Of a stretch of 64,000 nt of DNA, positions 1-12,308 are shown in pieces; within the stretch, counting starts at the first letter, position 1, and every line of letters starts with the position of its first letter. Source of the stretch: Uropetala carovei (Eukaryota; Arthropoda; Insecta; Odonata; Petaluridae). Under the pieces are notes generated by a model. That model did not search any database and had not been told where the DNA came from. It saw only the letters and a program-made list of their open reading frames with translations. The translations under genes were made by a program, and so were the position numbers. The stretch covers positions 2,313,001 through 2,377,000 of the forward strand of contig JAXCHB010000198.1 of assembly GCA_036926305.1 (NCBI GenBank), read 5' to 3'.

Positions 1-30
1 TAAACTAAAAAGCGTACAAGGATAAGGAAT

Positions 31-1943
31 CTAAATCTACATCTACATAATGCCCTGAAAATCACCGGATTGGTGGGTGGCAGGGGGTGTAGCGCACCAA
101 AGCCTACCTAATAACTTATCTCGCGGGAATCACTCCCCTGTTATGATCTAGTGTGGTCCTTGGGAAAAACGAACCCTGATATCTCTCGTATTTTATCCTC
201 GTGATCGTGCCTACCCATGTAAGTAGGCGCTCTAATATTCCTGAAACCTCCTCTAATAGAACTTCCGACCTAAATTTCTCCAGAAGCCTTTACCTAGCGT
301 TAAGTCTGCGGTCCTCTAGCGACATCCAATTCAACTCCTTCAAGAGTGATGTGACGCTTAATTTTTGCTCATTTTTTTGCTTCACGAATCTGGCTGCTCT
401 GCGTTGGATTCTTTCTAACTCAAGTATCTGTCCCTTTTCTTACGGATTCCATTTGCTGGAGGCGTACTCAACCTGAGATCTGACCAATGATAAATAACAC
501 ATTTCTCGTACGTTTTCTGTTCTACTTCTTGCTATTCGTCCCACGAAGCCTACGACCATTTGAATATGCATATTCCACGATAGATCACGGCAAATGGTGA
601 CTCTTAAATATTTAACGTATTCCGCAGATTGGATATTCATCTATCAGTCCTGACTCCGAGTCTAATTCATTGTTCTTGCCCTTCCAGAAACTCAAAAGGG
701 AACATTTGCCGTGATTAATTTCGATTTTCCGATCTTGACACCATGCGGAAAGGGCGATTTGTGATCTTTCTGGGTCTTTATCTCCTTATATAAGACGGTG
801 TCATCAGCGAAAAGTCTGATTATGCAGCGAACTACCGAGCAGATATCGTTTATATATATTAGGAATAGTAGTGGGCCTATGACGCTAACTGTTCTCTATT
901 GGAGAGGAAGTCTTTTACCCAACTCACGATATTTGGGTTTATGCCGTACTTTCCTAGTTTCCCTATTAATTTCTTATGGCGTATTTTATCGAACGCCTTT
1001 TTAAAGTCAATGAAAACGGCGTCAACCTGAGTTTTTTTCTCTCCGCATTGCAACAAATCATTTACGAACAGGGCGAGCTGCGTTTCACACGACCTACCTT
1101 TCCGAAACCGATGTTGGCTTTTGCTTAGCGAAAAACGACCATCTAAATAACGCAGAACAGAACTAACGATTATATGTTCTAGAATCTTACACGATAATGA
1201 CGTCAAGGAAATCGGTCTATAATTTTCGAGGTTCTCTTTTTCACCGCCTTTGTGGATGGGCGTAACGTATGCTAATTTCGTCTTTCGGAACGGTACCACG
1301 TGCAACGGATTTTTCGAATATTATTTTCAAGTAAGGTGCGATTACCGAGGCTAGCTCTTTTAACACGCGCGGGTATGTCCTCAGGCGCGGGAGACTTAAT
1401 TTGCTTAATGGACTCAGGATGGTGCGCGACACCTGTTTCTGAGAATATCAAATCCTCCATCGAATTTCCCTCATCATTCAAAGATGGTTCCTCAAATTCG
1501 TTGCTCTCCGAAGGAAACACTTTCCGAAAGTGTTTGTTTAACAAATTCGCTTTTTCCGCCCTATCGTGAACTACATCACCTGCCTCCGTTCTCAATGACG
1601 CTATGGTGGGGCCTCTACCGTGAACCTCCCTAACGTACGACCAAAATTCTTTCGGATTTTCTTTCAAATTATTGTGCAGAACTTTCTTTTTGTAGTCATT
1701 AAAAGCTTCTCGCATTGCTACTCTTGCTCTTGACAGCGCCTCCCTTTATAAATGCCGTATCTTTTCCTCCGTGATTTTAGAAGAATCACTATATAAGCGA
1801 GCTTGAAGTTTTCTTTGCCGTCTGAGACCGCATCTAACTTTCTGGTTGTACCATCTAGGTTCCGCACCATCACGTTTAAGTTTGTAAAATTATTTCTCGC
1901 GATGTTTGAACTTTGGATGATTATTACGTTCAATGTATTAGAG
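31..1943 (-). pseudogene. 5'-truncated non-LTR retrotransposon (LINE-A), reverse transcriptase region
   Basis: Relic of a LINE read on the minus strand. Near 1730-1900 is the segment linking endonuclease to reverse transcriptase (PRWYNQKVRCGLRRQRKL). Around 877-1305 is the RT core, with YRPISLTSLSCKILEH, the finger motif SQHRFRKGRSCETQLAL and palm motif A VFIDFKKAFD. The catalytic FADD box lies at about 800-811. The C-terminal thumb region follows at 440-640 (VEYASSKWNP) and the last part at about 60-330. The 3' end carries the CTACATCTACAT-type tail near 31-48. Several frameshifts and stops break it, for example a TAA within the linker segment near 1745. The endonuclease domain is absent, so the copy is 5' truncated, and a MITE abuts it at 1944. 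The motifs fit the CR1/Jockey-like group (possibly a Daphne-type LINE); the clade is inferred, not tested. The same family recurs at 12.5, 13.9, 23-25 and 58.5 kb. Confidence 0.85.
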
Positions 1944-2195
1944 CAGTGTTTTCCGACCATTGTGTCGCGGCACATTAGTGTGTCGCAAACGTCCTTAGTG
2001 TGCCGAAAACATTTCTAGAAATTTTTGAAAAACTAATGTGTCACGACACACCGCTTGACGAAATGTTTCCCCCACATTATCAGGAAATTTTAATACAATA
2101 TTGTGTCGGTCATAGTTGATTTAAATCTCATTAGTGTCGCCAAAATCCTGCTCACTAAAAAGTGTGCCGCTAGGCCAAAAAGGTTGAGAAACACT
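1944..2195. mobile_element. hAT-type MITE
   Basis: A short non-coding element with degenerate inverted ends: CAGTGTTTTCCGACC on the left, and on the right the complement of AGTGTTTCTCAACCTTTTTG. CAGTG...CACTG ends and internal 'tgtcg/gcggcacac' motifs are typical of non-autonomous hAT elements. The 8-bp target duplication is not clean (tattagag left, tattaatt-like right), so the right edge is uncertain by a base or two. It lies exactly at the 5' edge of the LINE-A copy. Confidence 0.65.
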
Positions 2196-3489
2196 ATTAA
2201 TTTATAAAACTGTCGGTTCCGCTCAATTTGGAGGTGATGATTCTAGTACTATGCGCTTGAGAAACGAAAACCGTCTTGCGTGCGCTCTTTATAAGGGCTC
2301 GTTTTTTCCAATTATAGGGTCCAGTGTCATCACCTCGGATTTTGTCCTTCATCTCCGAGTGTCTTGGCGTCTTCCTTTTCCGCGGAACACCCTTACCTTT
2401 TTCTCCTTTCGATAAGGAAAAGTCTCTCTTTTCCTTGCGTCCCTCGAGGGTGGGAACTTTTTAGGTGCAGGACGAAGATTTATAGTTTTCTTTTTTCTTG
2501 GGATTTATTTCTTCGTCTCTTCCCTCGAACGATTAGGCCGACGTCTTTTCTTCTCTACACTTTCCATAATTTTCCTTTTTTCCGCCTAACTTTATTCCGA
2601 AGTTCCTCAGTGTTATTAAATTAAAAGTAGCGTTATGTTGCGAGGTCATTTTACTCACGTTTGTGATATGTGTGTGTGTGTGTGTGTATAATGTTAGACC
2701 AAAATAAAAAGCGAATAATACGAGAAGTTTTACGTAATAAAATTGTGGTATTCAGTGAATAAGTAATGTTAGACTAGAATAAAATGCGAATAATATAAAT
2801 GAGAAGTTTTACGTAATAAAATATGTTGGTTCTTGAAGCAAGTCTGTGTGAATATGATGTATCAGTGTGCAGGACTGGTTAATAAGTTCTCTGATGAAGT
2901 AGGGTTTTCGACGTTTGGAACATTTTCATCACATTCCATCGCAAGTTAATTCGAGCGTAGTTTTTCGGCGAAACCATTATTATTCCTAGGAAAGTCATCT
3001 ACTTTATATAGATTACTAGAGAAAAAATGGAATATCCCATTTTTTCTTTTTTTATCGTGAGCTGAAATGGCTCAGATAATTCAAAACGCATTTCTATGCA
3101 AATCTGACGAATTTCGAGACAACGTTCACGCGATCTTGAGGTCGCGTCGTGAATTTCACGGTATGTCTAGCAATCCGTTCGTCCGAAAGGAGCCGAGCGT
3201 AGGTGCTTTTGATAACTGCATACCAACTCAGGGACCCGTGCTGGCTTTTTAATCGAACCGGCTTCGTTTTCGACGCACATTAATTGCTACCTATAATTAA
3301 ACCCTCGGAAATGAACATTGGGCGCCGTTTCGGGAGGATGCGGGTAGGGAAGGAATTTTAAGGGACTCTCCAAACTGCGAGGACACGTCTCTCATTTGGG
3401 AAAATCACTCGAGTCATTCAATCATGAAAATCAATTAGACCCCCTTTGCTCCGATATTGGATGAACACCTTGTTCTAGAGAAAGGTCGT
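2196..3489. other. Intergenic, no gene seen; small tandem duplication
   Basis: No supported gene. A (TG)n run lies at about 2667-2689. It is followed by a tandem duplication of a roughly 55-bp AT-rich unit, copies at about 2690-2743 and 2765-2822, sharing AATGTTAGAC and GAGAAGTTTTACGTAATAAA. The rest looks like ordinary unique sequence. Confidence 0.6.
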
Positions 3490-4290
3490 ACTTCATGCCC
3501 CCTGAGTTGCAGGGAACTTTCATTCCTCCCGTTTACTTTCCCTCTCCATTCCTATCTCCAAGTGCTATTTTCCCTTTAAAAAGATGTCTCTGCTTTTCAT
3601 CCAAGAACACGCTCTTCTCCTTCCTTGTTCCCTCTTCCTCTCGCGCCCTCTGTCCCCTGCTGCTTCAATTACTCACGGACACACTAACCTCTCCCTCTCT
3701 CTCTTCCCCAATTTTGGTTTTCCCTTTGTCCTCTCTCTCTCCTTTTGTGGCGCTCGCGTCCTTGTCTCTCTTTCCTCTCTCTCTCTCTTAATTTTTTTCA
3801 CAAAAAGCATGTCTCAGTTTTTCGCCTCCCTCTCCTTCCTCCTACCACCATCCTCTTTAGCATGAATTCTTTCCTCGCTTTTCTATTTCTACCTCAATAC
3901 CCTTTTAAAATATTTTTATTTTACTTTATGATTGCGGCGTACTATTTCTCTCATTTTTTCCGCCGTTTAATAGTTCTCTCCGCTTTCATCTCCTCTCCCA
4001 ATCTCGCTTTCTCTATATTTCCCCCATCTCACTTGTCTTAATTTTCTCTTTTATCTTGTACTATTTTTTCCCTTTGTAATATCCTAGACCTTTTTCGTTG
4101 TTTCCTATTTCATATATCTATTTTATTTGTACAATTTTCTGCATTTCCATCCATCTTTCTCTCCCACTATCCTCCCTCTCTTTTTTTAGCCTGCTTATTA
4201 CTTTATCCCATTCTTTTGCCTCTGACGCTCATACTGTTTATTCTCTCATTTTTTCTTTCATTTCCGTTTAATCCGGTCGCCATTTTGTTT
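3490..4290. repeat. Pyrimidine-rich low-complexity block (plus strand)
   Basis: The plus strand is dominated by C and T (runs of CTCTCTCT, TTCCTCC, CCCTCTCC). The reading frames here translate to Ser/Leu/Phe/Pro-rich strings, as expected from composition alone, so I treat them as artefacts. No splice-bounded or domain-like exon was seen. Confidence 0.7.
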
Positions 4291-5200
4291 TTATAACGTC
4301 CTTTTTTCGCCCTTATTACTTTATGGCCTTCTGTCCATGCGGCATAAAACTGCCCAACCGTGAAAAAAAAGGGTGAATGTGTTAATGCATATGGCGTTCT
4401 TGTCTGGATGGAGGAATGTGGCGCTACTCGTTAAAGCACTTTCCCGGAATGTTAATGCAAATTTTTTAAATCGCAAAAATAATAGTCAGCGTTATGAAAT
4501 GAAATGAAAAATCCTCGGTAATGTAGGTTGTTATACCTGGATTATGACTCTCAAGACTAATATTGTCTTAAATAATTGGATTCCTGGTATTTTTATCCTG
4601 TTTTATGGTGAATATAAAATACGCCCTAAAAATACAAAACATTTACAACCGGTGCGTGTCTTGAAATTGAATATAAAATATTTATTCGGTTAGTGATACT
4701 TTTAAAGAACATTAATATCGATTACACTAAGATAAATCATCTGGAGGACATAAAAACCAATGGACCATTTATCAAAGATGCACAAGGCTATCAACATAGG
4801 TCACCAAATCAATGGAATTCGAGGATATTTGTGTGTAAATTTATGCTCAGCTGGGCCTCGATAGCTAGAAACCCACAGAGAAAATAAAAAGGTCGAGTTA
4901 TCGAACCTAGAGTTATAGAACTTCATTTTAACTTAACATGAAGGGGTAAGGTTCCATTCTTAATTATAATTGACGATTCTTCCCTCCATTCCTCTATATA
5001 ATAATTCATTCATTTTTATTGAATGTTATGCTTTTTCATAGAGCGTCACAGATATCAATTTACTGCGGTTGTTATACAGGCGCATGTAGGAGAAAAAGTT
5101 CACGCGATTCTAATTTGGTCACAGTATTATTAATTGAGTATTACTCTTAGGGGCATTAGAGCCAATTTAATCACCTTATCCGACGATAACATCCTGGTCG
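4291..5200. other. AT-rich intergenic sequence
   Basis: Nothing recognisable. Short open frames lack domain motifs and codon character. Confidence 0.5.
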
Positions 5201-5329
5201 TTATATTTGTATCTTACTCTTCGTCCTAAATTTAAACTTGACAGCTTTCCATTTTTTCCTCATCTTCAATCCCTCTCAAAAGATTGGGTACTAATTCACT
5301 TACTCCGAGCTCCCTTAGCTCGTAGCGGC

Positions 5330-6160
5330 CCCTTCCATGCTTCATCCATATCTCTCTCCCTTTTTGCTCGCATTTGTTACCTTCTTTTTCTCCCCACCCC
5401 CCTCTATCTCTCTCTCTCTCTCTCTCTTCCTCTTTTTCCTCCCATTCTCGCAACTCACTTGCTTTCCGGCATGCATTCCAATTTCCCTCGCTGCTTCCCC
5501 TCATTCATCCCGACTCCTTCCCAAAGCCGTCTCATCCTTTATTCCTTTCTCTCCTCCCCCTTTTCCCTCCTCCTCCACTTTATCCTTCCTTCGAATCTTC
5601 TCCATTTCCTCTTTTCCCTGCCTTATATCCAGCTCACCTCCGGTCTCGCAACCGGGCGATACACCTTTTTCTTTGATGTGTTTACATATATACTGATATA
5701 TATATGCTCCAAAAGTTTATCCCCTATGTATTTATATATCGCTAAAATTCGCTCAATTTTGGCCGATAACTCCGTGCGCCCGCCCATTCTCCAATCTCGA
5801 GACCGAAATATTTCCTCCTGCATTTCCCGGTCCTCATTCTTTATGTTTTAACGTCTCCATCCCTGTTCCTATCCCATTATAAATTTTCTGACATTATTAC
5901 CCGCCCTTTGCATACCGAATGCACGCCTTTTAAATACTCCTTTCGGCGGCAAACCCCTTTCCCGGGAACCGCACCGCTCCAACTCCCCCGCCTCCTCCCA
6001 ATCCATCTCTAGTTTCTCCTCTCGTCCGTTCTCTCGCCCTCTCGACCCCTTGTTTTCCCCACCTCTCAACTCTTTGTCTCCCGTTCTCTGCCCGCCCCCG
6101 CCCCCTCCCCTTCGCTGCAGGTTCCTCGTTTCCACTCGCATCCCCTCCCCCTCCCCATTC
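5330..6160. repeat. Pyrimidine-rich low-complexity block
   Basis: Long C/T-rich tract on the plus strand, including a (CT)n run at about 5408-5428. The open frames of 90-214 codons across it are Leu/Ser/Pro-rich and compositional. It is followed within about 100 bp by a purine-rich block on the same strand (6240-6850), so strand asymmetry flips here. Confidence 0.7.
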
Positions 6161-6239
6161 CCCTTTTAAAAGCGTCCACCGCGAGGCTTTTCCTCTTTGT
6201 CTTATACCATGCCATCCTTCATGCCGTTGGACGAGCCCA

Positions 6240-6338
6240 TTAGCGGGGAGAGAGAGAGAGAGAGGGAGAGGAAATGAGTGAAAAAGAGCAAAATTTCAAG
6301 TGTTGAAAGGATGGAAGGGAGAGGGGGATTGAGATTGC

Positions 6339-6376
<38 letters not shown>

Positions 6377-6850
6377 TCCCTCTTCGAAGGGCAGGAGGGG
6401 ATGCCGTGAAGGGGAGAGAGTTGAAGAGGGAATGTCGAGGGAGGAAATAAGGAGAATTGGGGGAGCGAGGGAGGAGGGAGAAGGAAGTGGAGATAGGATG
6501 TGAAGGGGGAAGGAGAGGTGGATGTCGAGGGAGAGGAAAAGAGGAAGAGTGAATGGAAAAGGGGACAGGAGGAGGAATAGACCGGTTTGGCGGATAGAAA
6601 AAGTGGAGAGAGAGAGGATGTGGGGAGGGGAGGATACGGGAAAGAGATGTAGAGAGAGGAAGAGATAGCGTGGTGGAATGACGAGAGAAAGGGATGGAAG
6701 GAACGAGGTGATAAGAGGGAGCATGAGGAAAGAGAAGGGGTTGGGGAGATGAAGGGGAGAAGTTGGCCTTGTGAAGGAAGAGAGGGAGAGAGGCATTGGC
6801 CGAGGGAGAGAGAGGGCGAGGTTGGAGAGAGAGAGAGAGGGTGTGGAAGT
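6240..6850. repeat. Purine-rich block with (GA)n and (TC)n microsatellites
   Basis: The plus strand is G/A-rich, with GAGA runs at about 6249-6266 and 6810-6840 and an opposite-polarity (TC)n run at about 6341-6372. The long Ser/Leu/Pro-rich minus-strand frame over it (190 codons) is a by-product of the polypyrimidine complement. Confidence 0.7.
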
Positions 6851-6959
6851 TCCCGTGGAACTGTTCAAAGGGAATAGAGTTGGCCCGATGAGCGAGAGAG
6901 AGGGTGTGCTCTTGGAGAAAAGATACTGCCGCCTATCTGTTGGAAATTTCCACTGCAGA

Positions 6960-9890
6960 TTAATGTGATTATTCGCATTAAGTTTTCGGGGTAAAGAATG
7001 ATAATACTTGTTGCATCAAAGCTTAACAGGAACTTAAATTAGGAAGTATAAATGTTTAAACTCAGTGGTGCTAATTATTCTCTGTTGAATTTAATACGGG
7101 AACTTTTTCGGTATGAGAGAATAATTCCTTTAGATGCCTCTTGGGCAAATAATCTTGCGATTTTCTAAGTGAAAAGCCTACTGGGCTTAATGAGACATTT
7201 ATGAGGATCTTTATTTGCTAAATTTCCTCTTAAAATTTCAGACGCACGTCGTATCAATAATGTTCAACAATTCAGAGAATCATTTCACTTCATCAAATCA
7301 GTTCGATGATTTAGATAGAAATGGCAATCTTAACGCCATGAAAGCGAATCTTATAACGAATTCTCTTTCTTTGAAGACTTGTAGAAGGTCCGGAAAACAG
7401 TCTTGTTAAGTATAAGTTGGTGCGTTGGAAAGATTCACGATGTTGGTCGGTTAAATAGGGTGTGGGGGTGCGTAACTCTCCATGTCCTCTCTCCGGCGTT
7501 GTTGTGAGCGGCGAGAAGTGTGGATGAGTAATGCGATGGGTGCGCGGTGTGTGCTTTCACTTAATGAAAGTCTCTCGTACCAAGGGAAGGGACCCGCCCT
7601 CAACCCGCCCCACGTTTCTAGGAATCTCAACCAGCGTAGTTCTTTCTGTTCAGTATATTTCGCCCTAAATGGAGCTCAGTCTTAACTAGCAGAATATGAA
7701 ATATATCTAGCGTGTTTGTTCAGTAAGATTTTTATTTATGAATTGTTGAACGATAAAGTTTTATGGTAGAACGAACGTGTATTGATTAAATTCTTGGAAG
7801 AGCAAGATTAAAGTAGACTACATTATGCGTCTTTGGATAACAGGTAAAAATTCTTATGACTAGGTCTGTGACGGAAGAATTAGGAAAATTTAGGGGTAAT
7901 CTCAGAGTTATTATATGTCGCTATTATTTTGGCGTATAACTTTTTTAATTGGGTGTTTGCTACTTTTAATAATTTTAACTTTTTAATTTTCGTAAACTAA
8001 AAGTAAGGATTCGACTTAAATACATCTTAGGATATCTTTGGTGCGCTAATATTAGTATAATAATGAAGTATTTTTTAAAATTTCAGCAATGAGTTATCGT
8101 AATTCACTTAATCAGCTCAGCGTCGCAGAAGTATCTGTCCCTCCCTTGTTTTAACGAAGCGAATGCATATCGCCGTAATTTCCTCGTTATAATTTATTAA
8201 AGAATTAATTTCGAAAGTTTTTCGGAGTCTACCAAAAATGTGAGGGAAAAATCAAAATCGCGCGGTTCTTTTTTGTTGATAATTAATTCTCTCCGCGAAT
8301 TCATATATTCTTTCTTATCTCCACGATCCCTTGCCCTGGGAATTCCGCGAAGAATCTAAAGAGGCTTTCATTTCCCTCTTTAACGATCGCTTTCACCGCA
8401 CGCCTTTTCTCAGAAAGTGGACATTTTTCTCATTTCTAAAACTCAATTAAAAAGGGTTTTTTTTCTTATTTCTGCGGTTTTCATCACTCGGCTATTTTTT
8501 ATCAACTTCCTAATGAAGACGCTCCTCTCTCTTGTCTCTTTGTTACAGGCCGCCTCTTGTCTTTGTATGCATATGTATGGAGTGTATTTGTGGATGCTCG
8601 TGTGCATTTGTACGCGTACGTTTCATCTATTCGGTGGATGAAATCTGCGGAACCGTCTCCGCGGAGAATTAGGGGATGTTAATTACACGGGAGCCTTATT
8701 TCATTTCCGCCTTCCCTCGCCGCATGTTTCACGCCTCCTGTTTCCTCTCTCCGATATTTTCCTCTCGTTTTGAATTGCCGTCTATTCTTGACGAACCGCT
8801 TGTCGTCGGTCGCTTTGTCTTTTTTCCAGAGACTCGGAGGAAATGAACGTGTTATCGTGTTCGCAACCGTGACATTTTATTCTGTTTCTGTTGCCATGAA
8901 TAATGTTAGTTTGTCATTAGTGACATGTGTTTTCATGTCGCATCACATATGAAGATTGACACAGATATGGAAATTTACTTCGCTATAGGCTGGATTAATT
9001 CAGTAGCAATTCTGAGACGTGTAGTGTAATATCTTCACAGCTGCAAACATGCGGTGTTGATTGTGGAAAATAACTATAATACGTGGAAAGCAGTGTCTAC
9101 CAACAACGAGATATATCCATTAAATTAATAAATTTATTAAAAATATATTTTATTATATGTATTTTGCTAGTAATTTCTAGTTAATTTACAGCATGTATTT
9201 AACGGAGAAACGTGTATTCATAGTTTCCACATGGTTCAAATAAAATTCACAGGTTTAAATTTAAATGACGTATTATAGCAGTCTAACGATATTAGCAATG
9301 CGATTTAAAGTTTAAATCATTAACTCGTAAAATTGATTTGAACCACTTACAAAACTTGCGACTAAAAAATCATTATCCTTTGTTCAAACCTTTGCTAGAA
9401 TACTTAAGAGTGAAACATAAGGCGCATGCACACAGCAAGACGTCATATCATTAGATTTAATAACTGGCAAAAATTGCAAATATTAATTTATTTAAATTAA
9501 AGTTTCCGAATTATCCGGAGGGGAGTACCTGTAAAACATGGCTGCACCTTTCCGAAAGTTGAAGATTAGTAATATCGTTACGAAAGCCCTCTTGTATTAG
9601 ACATTCCCTGCGAATGATTCTTATAGTACCCTTCATTTTCTCGCCACTTTAAGTTCATCTCTCCTCGATGTCACCGCAATATTTTAAGGACTATTACAGC
9701 AACCAACACCTTCGTTACGCGAAATTCGCGGGAGTGGAGCTTTTTTTTTCTTTAGGGGATAAACCCAACAACTGCAGCCAGACGCTCGAGAAGAACAACG
9801 TCTCGGAAACTAATATAAAAACTCCCTCCTAATTAGTGGGTTAATAATACTTCCACACTCTCCGAGGGAATCCGCAGTAAGAAAGGTCGA
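6960..9890. other. Intergenic or intronic sequence, no feature recognised
   Basis: Mixed AT-rich sequence with some moderately CpG-containing patches (about 7480-7690 and 8280-8900). I found no domain, splice-bounded exon, inverted terminal repeat or tandem array I can support. Confidence 0.5.
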
Positions 9891-10440
9891 GAATGAGGAG
9901 AGCGCATTAGATGTCTTAAGGAGAGGAGGAGGAGGAGGGGGGGGGGAGAGGGGAGGGACCAGAGGGGGGAGAGAGAGGGAGCGGAGGGGGTGGGTGGGTA
10001 GAGAGGGTTGCGAACGGTCGTGTTGGCGGCAGGGAAGGAGGAGTTTTTTTCCTCACTCGGGACGGAGTCGGATAAACAACGAGGCGCCTAGGGAAATGCA
10101 GCGCAGGGTTTTCACCTGTTCCCTGAGATGTGGAAGGGGGGAATGAAGGGCACCAGGTAGGAGATGGAGGAAGACGTTGAGGAAAATGAGAAAGTGTAAG
10201 GAATGGGTTGATAAACGCGGAGGCCAGGATAGGGCGGAGAGAACGAAGGGATTCCGTTGGGATTGAGAGGGGGGGAGGGGGAGAGAAGAGATTTCGGAGG
10301 GACGAGAAAATGGGGAATTGAGGAAGAGGATGAGGGAAAGAGATAAGATGGGGGTGGTAGGGGAGAGGAAATGGAGCGAGGCTATTGAGTGGCGAAGAGG
10401 TGTAAAGGCTAGAAAGGGGAAAGATGACGAGTGAAAGCAA
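9890..10440. repeat. Purine-rich low-complexity block
   Basis: Strong G/A bias on the plus strand, with G runs such as the one near 9939-9947. The minus-strand Ser/Pro/Leu frames here are compositional. A short (TA)n run follows at about 10640-10668. From there to about 11,159 nothing is recognised. Confidence 0.65.
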
Positions 10441-11167
10441 CAGACGCGAAGATGGGGCGAGATTCCCGAGGAGGCTGGAATGGCGTCACGCGGATGCGCG
10501 CCTGTCAAATTGTCGCCGTGATATACGCTGATAAGGTCTTGACGGAAAGGGTGACTGAGAAGAAACGATCAAATTATGGGGAAGTTTATCGGAAAGTGCT
10601 TCTGCTTTTGAATGCCCTCGATGCTTTTAGTCCTCTGAGGTATATATATATATATATGTATATATATAGCATCAAAATATCTTTGATTGGTGTGTATAAC
10701 TATCCTTATAATATTAACAATTTGTTCCTGTTTGGGAGTTTTTTTTACGTTGCACATAAGAGATTTTAGGTTTTGATTTTGCTAGCTGCTTTATTTAGTA
10801 AATTTTACATATAAATTAACTTAGATAAACCATTAAATTTTAACCTTGTTTTTTTAATCGGAGTTTCTTGTATAGGTAGGTTTCGTGAAGAATGTGAGCG
10901 AGAACGTATCTATTTTAGGTTGCTGAACGCAGTTCTTGGATAATCCCTTGAAGTAGGCAACTTTGCCATCAGTTTTTCAAAAAGAAATGTTTCTTCTGGA
11001 TAATTCGTCATAAGCAGTATTGCATTTACCCCGTCAAATTAGTCTAGTGCCTATCCGTTTCTGCCCGGTGCTTCACGATATTCTCCACTTCTGTTTTCTC
11101 TCATTCATAGTGTTTTCGGTGCGGGAATTCAGATACTCTCTTTAGCTCCTTTGAGATGGCTCAAAAG

Positions 11168-11469
11168 CAGGGGTGCACAGCATAGGGCCCGCAGACACGT
11201 TTTGTGTGGGGCCCGCTCGAAGCAGGGAGTAAATCAGCCGATTCACTCCTTTTATACCGAATTTACAATTAAAATTTGTACGTAAATTATATTTGCTTGC
11301 CACTTCAATTTTGTTACATAAAAATGCAAGTAAAATTTATTTTTGTCATTATTAAATCCACATAATGTATTTAAATTTTTATTATGGACAACATTTTTAT
11401 ATTGTAGCCAGCTTAGGTCTAATCAAGGGCGATTTCGGCCCGTGTCAACTTTTGAGTTGTGCATCACTG
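11168..11469. mobile_element. hAT-type MITE with 8-bp target duplication
   Basis: The left end reads CAGGGGTGCACAGC and the right end is the complement of CAGTGATGCACAAC, giving imperfect hAT-style inverted ends. It is flanked by CTCAAAAG (11160-11167) and CTCTAAAG (11470-11477), an 8-bp duplication matching at 7 of 8 positions. Internally it has GGGCCCGC and GGCCCGTG motifs near the two ends and AT-rich filler. It has no coding capacity, so it would be mobilised by a hAT transposase supplied from elsewhere. Confidence 0.8.
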
Positions 11470-12308
11470 CTCTAAAGGCTGCCGATGTGGAAAATTAATT
11501 TGTCAAATGCGAATATATAGTCTGCGACGAATAAACATTTTATAAATAAAATAAGTCAAATTTTTACGCTGTGGATCGACCGTGAAATCTGATAACCTGA
11601 TATTGCTCAAAATCGATTCCGTTATAGTTTTCAAAACTCACGATTTTGAAACCTACAGTGTCATTACTAGAGCCCGGAAGTTCAGGCAAAATGCCATTAA
11701 TGCCTTTTTTTGCCTATTTTCATGTTTTTTCCATATATGCCTTTTCTATCCAAAGACGCCTATTCTTATCCAAAGACGCCTATTCTTTCCTATTTAACTC
11801 AATTTTTGCCAAATATCATTCCTTTCTGCCAAATCTCTTAAATTTGGCCGCTATACCGTTTTGTTTGACTCTTCATGGACGGCTTTTACCCACCCTGGGT
11901 TCGGTATCATATAAAATTCTGACCATTGATCCAGCTATGCCTTTTTCTTAATTCGAGCCTTCATATTGAGAGAAAGAGAGTGGGAGATAGAAGTGGAACA
12001 AGAGTAAGGAAGCCTTAAAAAGAAGGCTTAAACTCTGTCTTCTCCTGAGAGTTTTCAACCGGGGCGGTTCCACCTTTTTCATTCCTATTGGTTCCTTCAT
12101 GGTCACGCTGTGGGAAGTTTTCTCTTATCTCTCTTTATAGCTCACTTTTGGGAAACCCATGGCTGGGGAAGGAAGGGGAATGGTCTTTTGGCTTTCAAAC
12201 AGTTCATAAGTTGTTTTTAACAAATTATTTTTGTGGTGAACTTGAAACTTCCATTCTAGAGGCTACAATGGCTAGAGTGTTTCTACAAAGCAGAGACTGA
12301 ACAGTTTC

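Noticed and set aside
5207..5851. 214-codon plus-strand open frame
   Set aside because: Lies in a C/T-rich block; the product is Leu/Ser/Pro/Phe-rich with overlapping open frames in other phases, which is compositional.
6296..6868. 190-codon minus-strand open frame
   Set aside because: Complement of a GA-rich block; the Ser/Leu/Pro-rich product has no domain.
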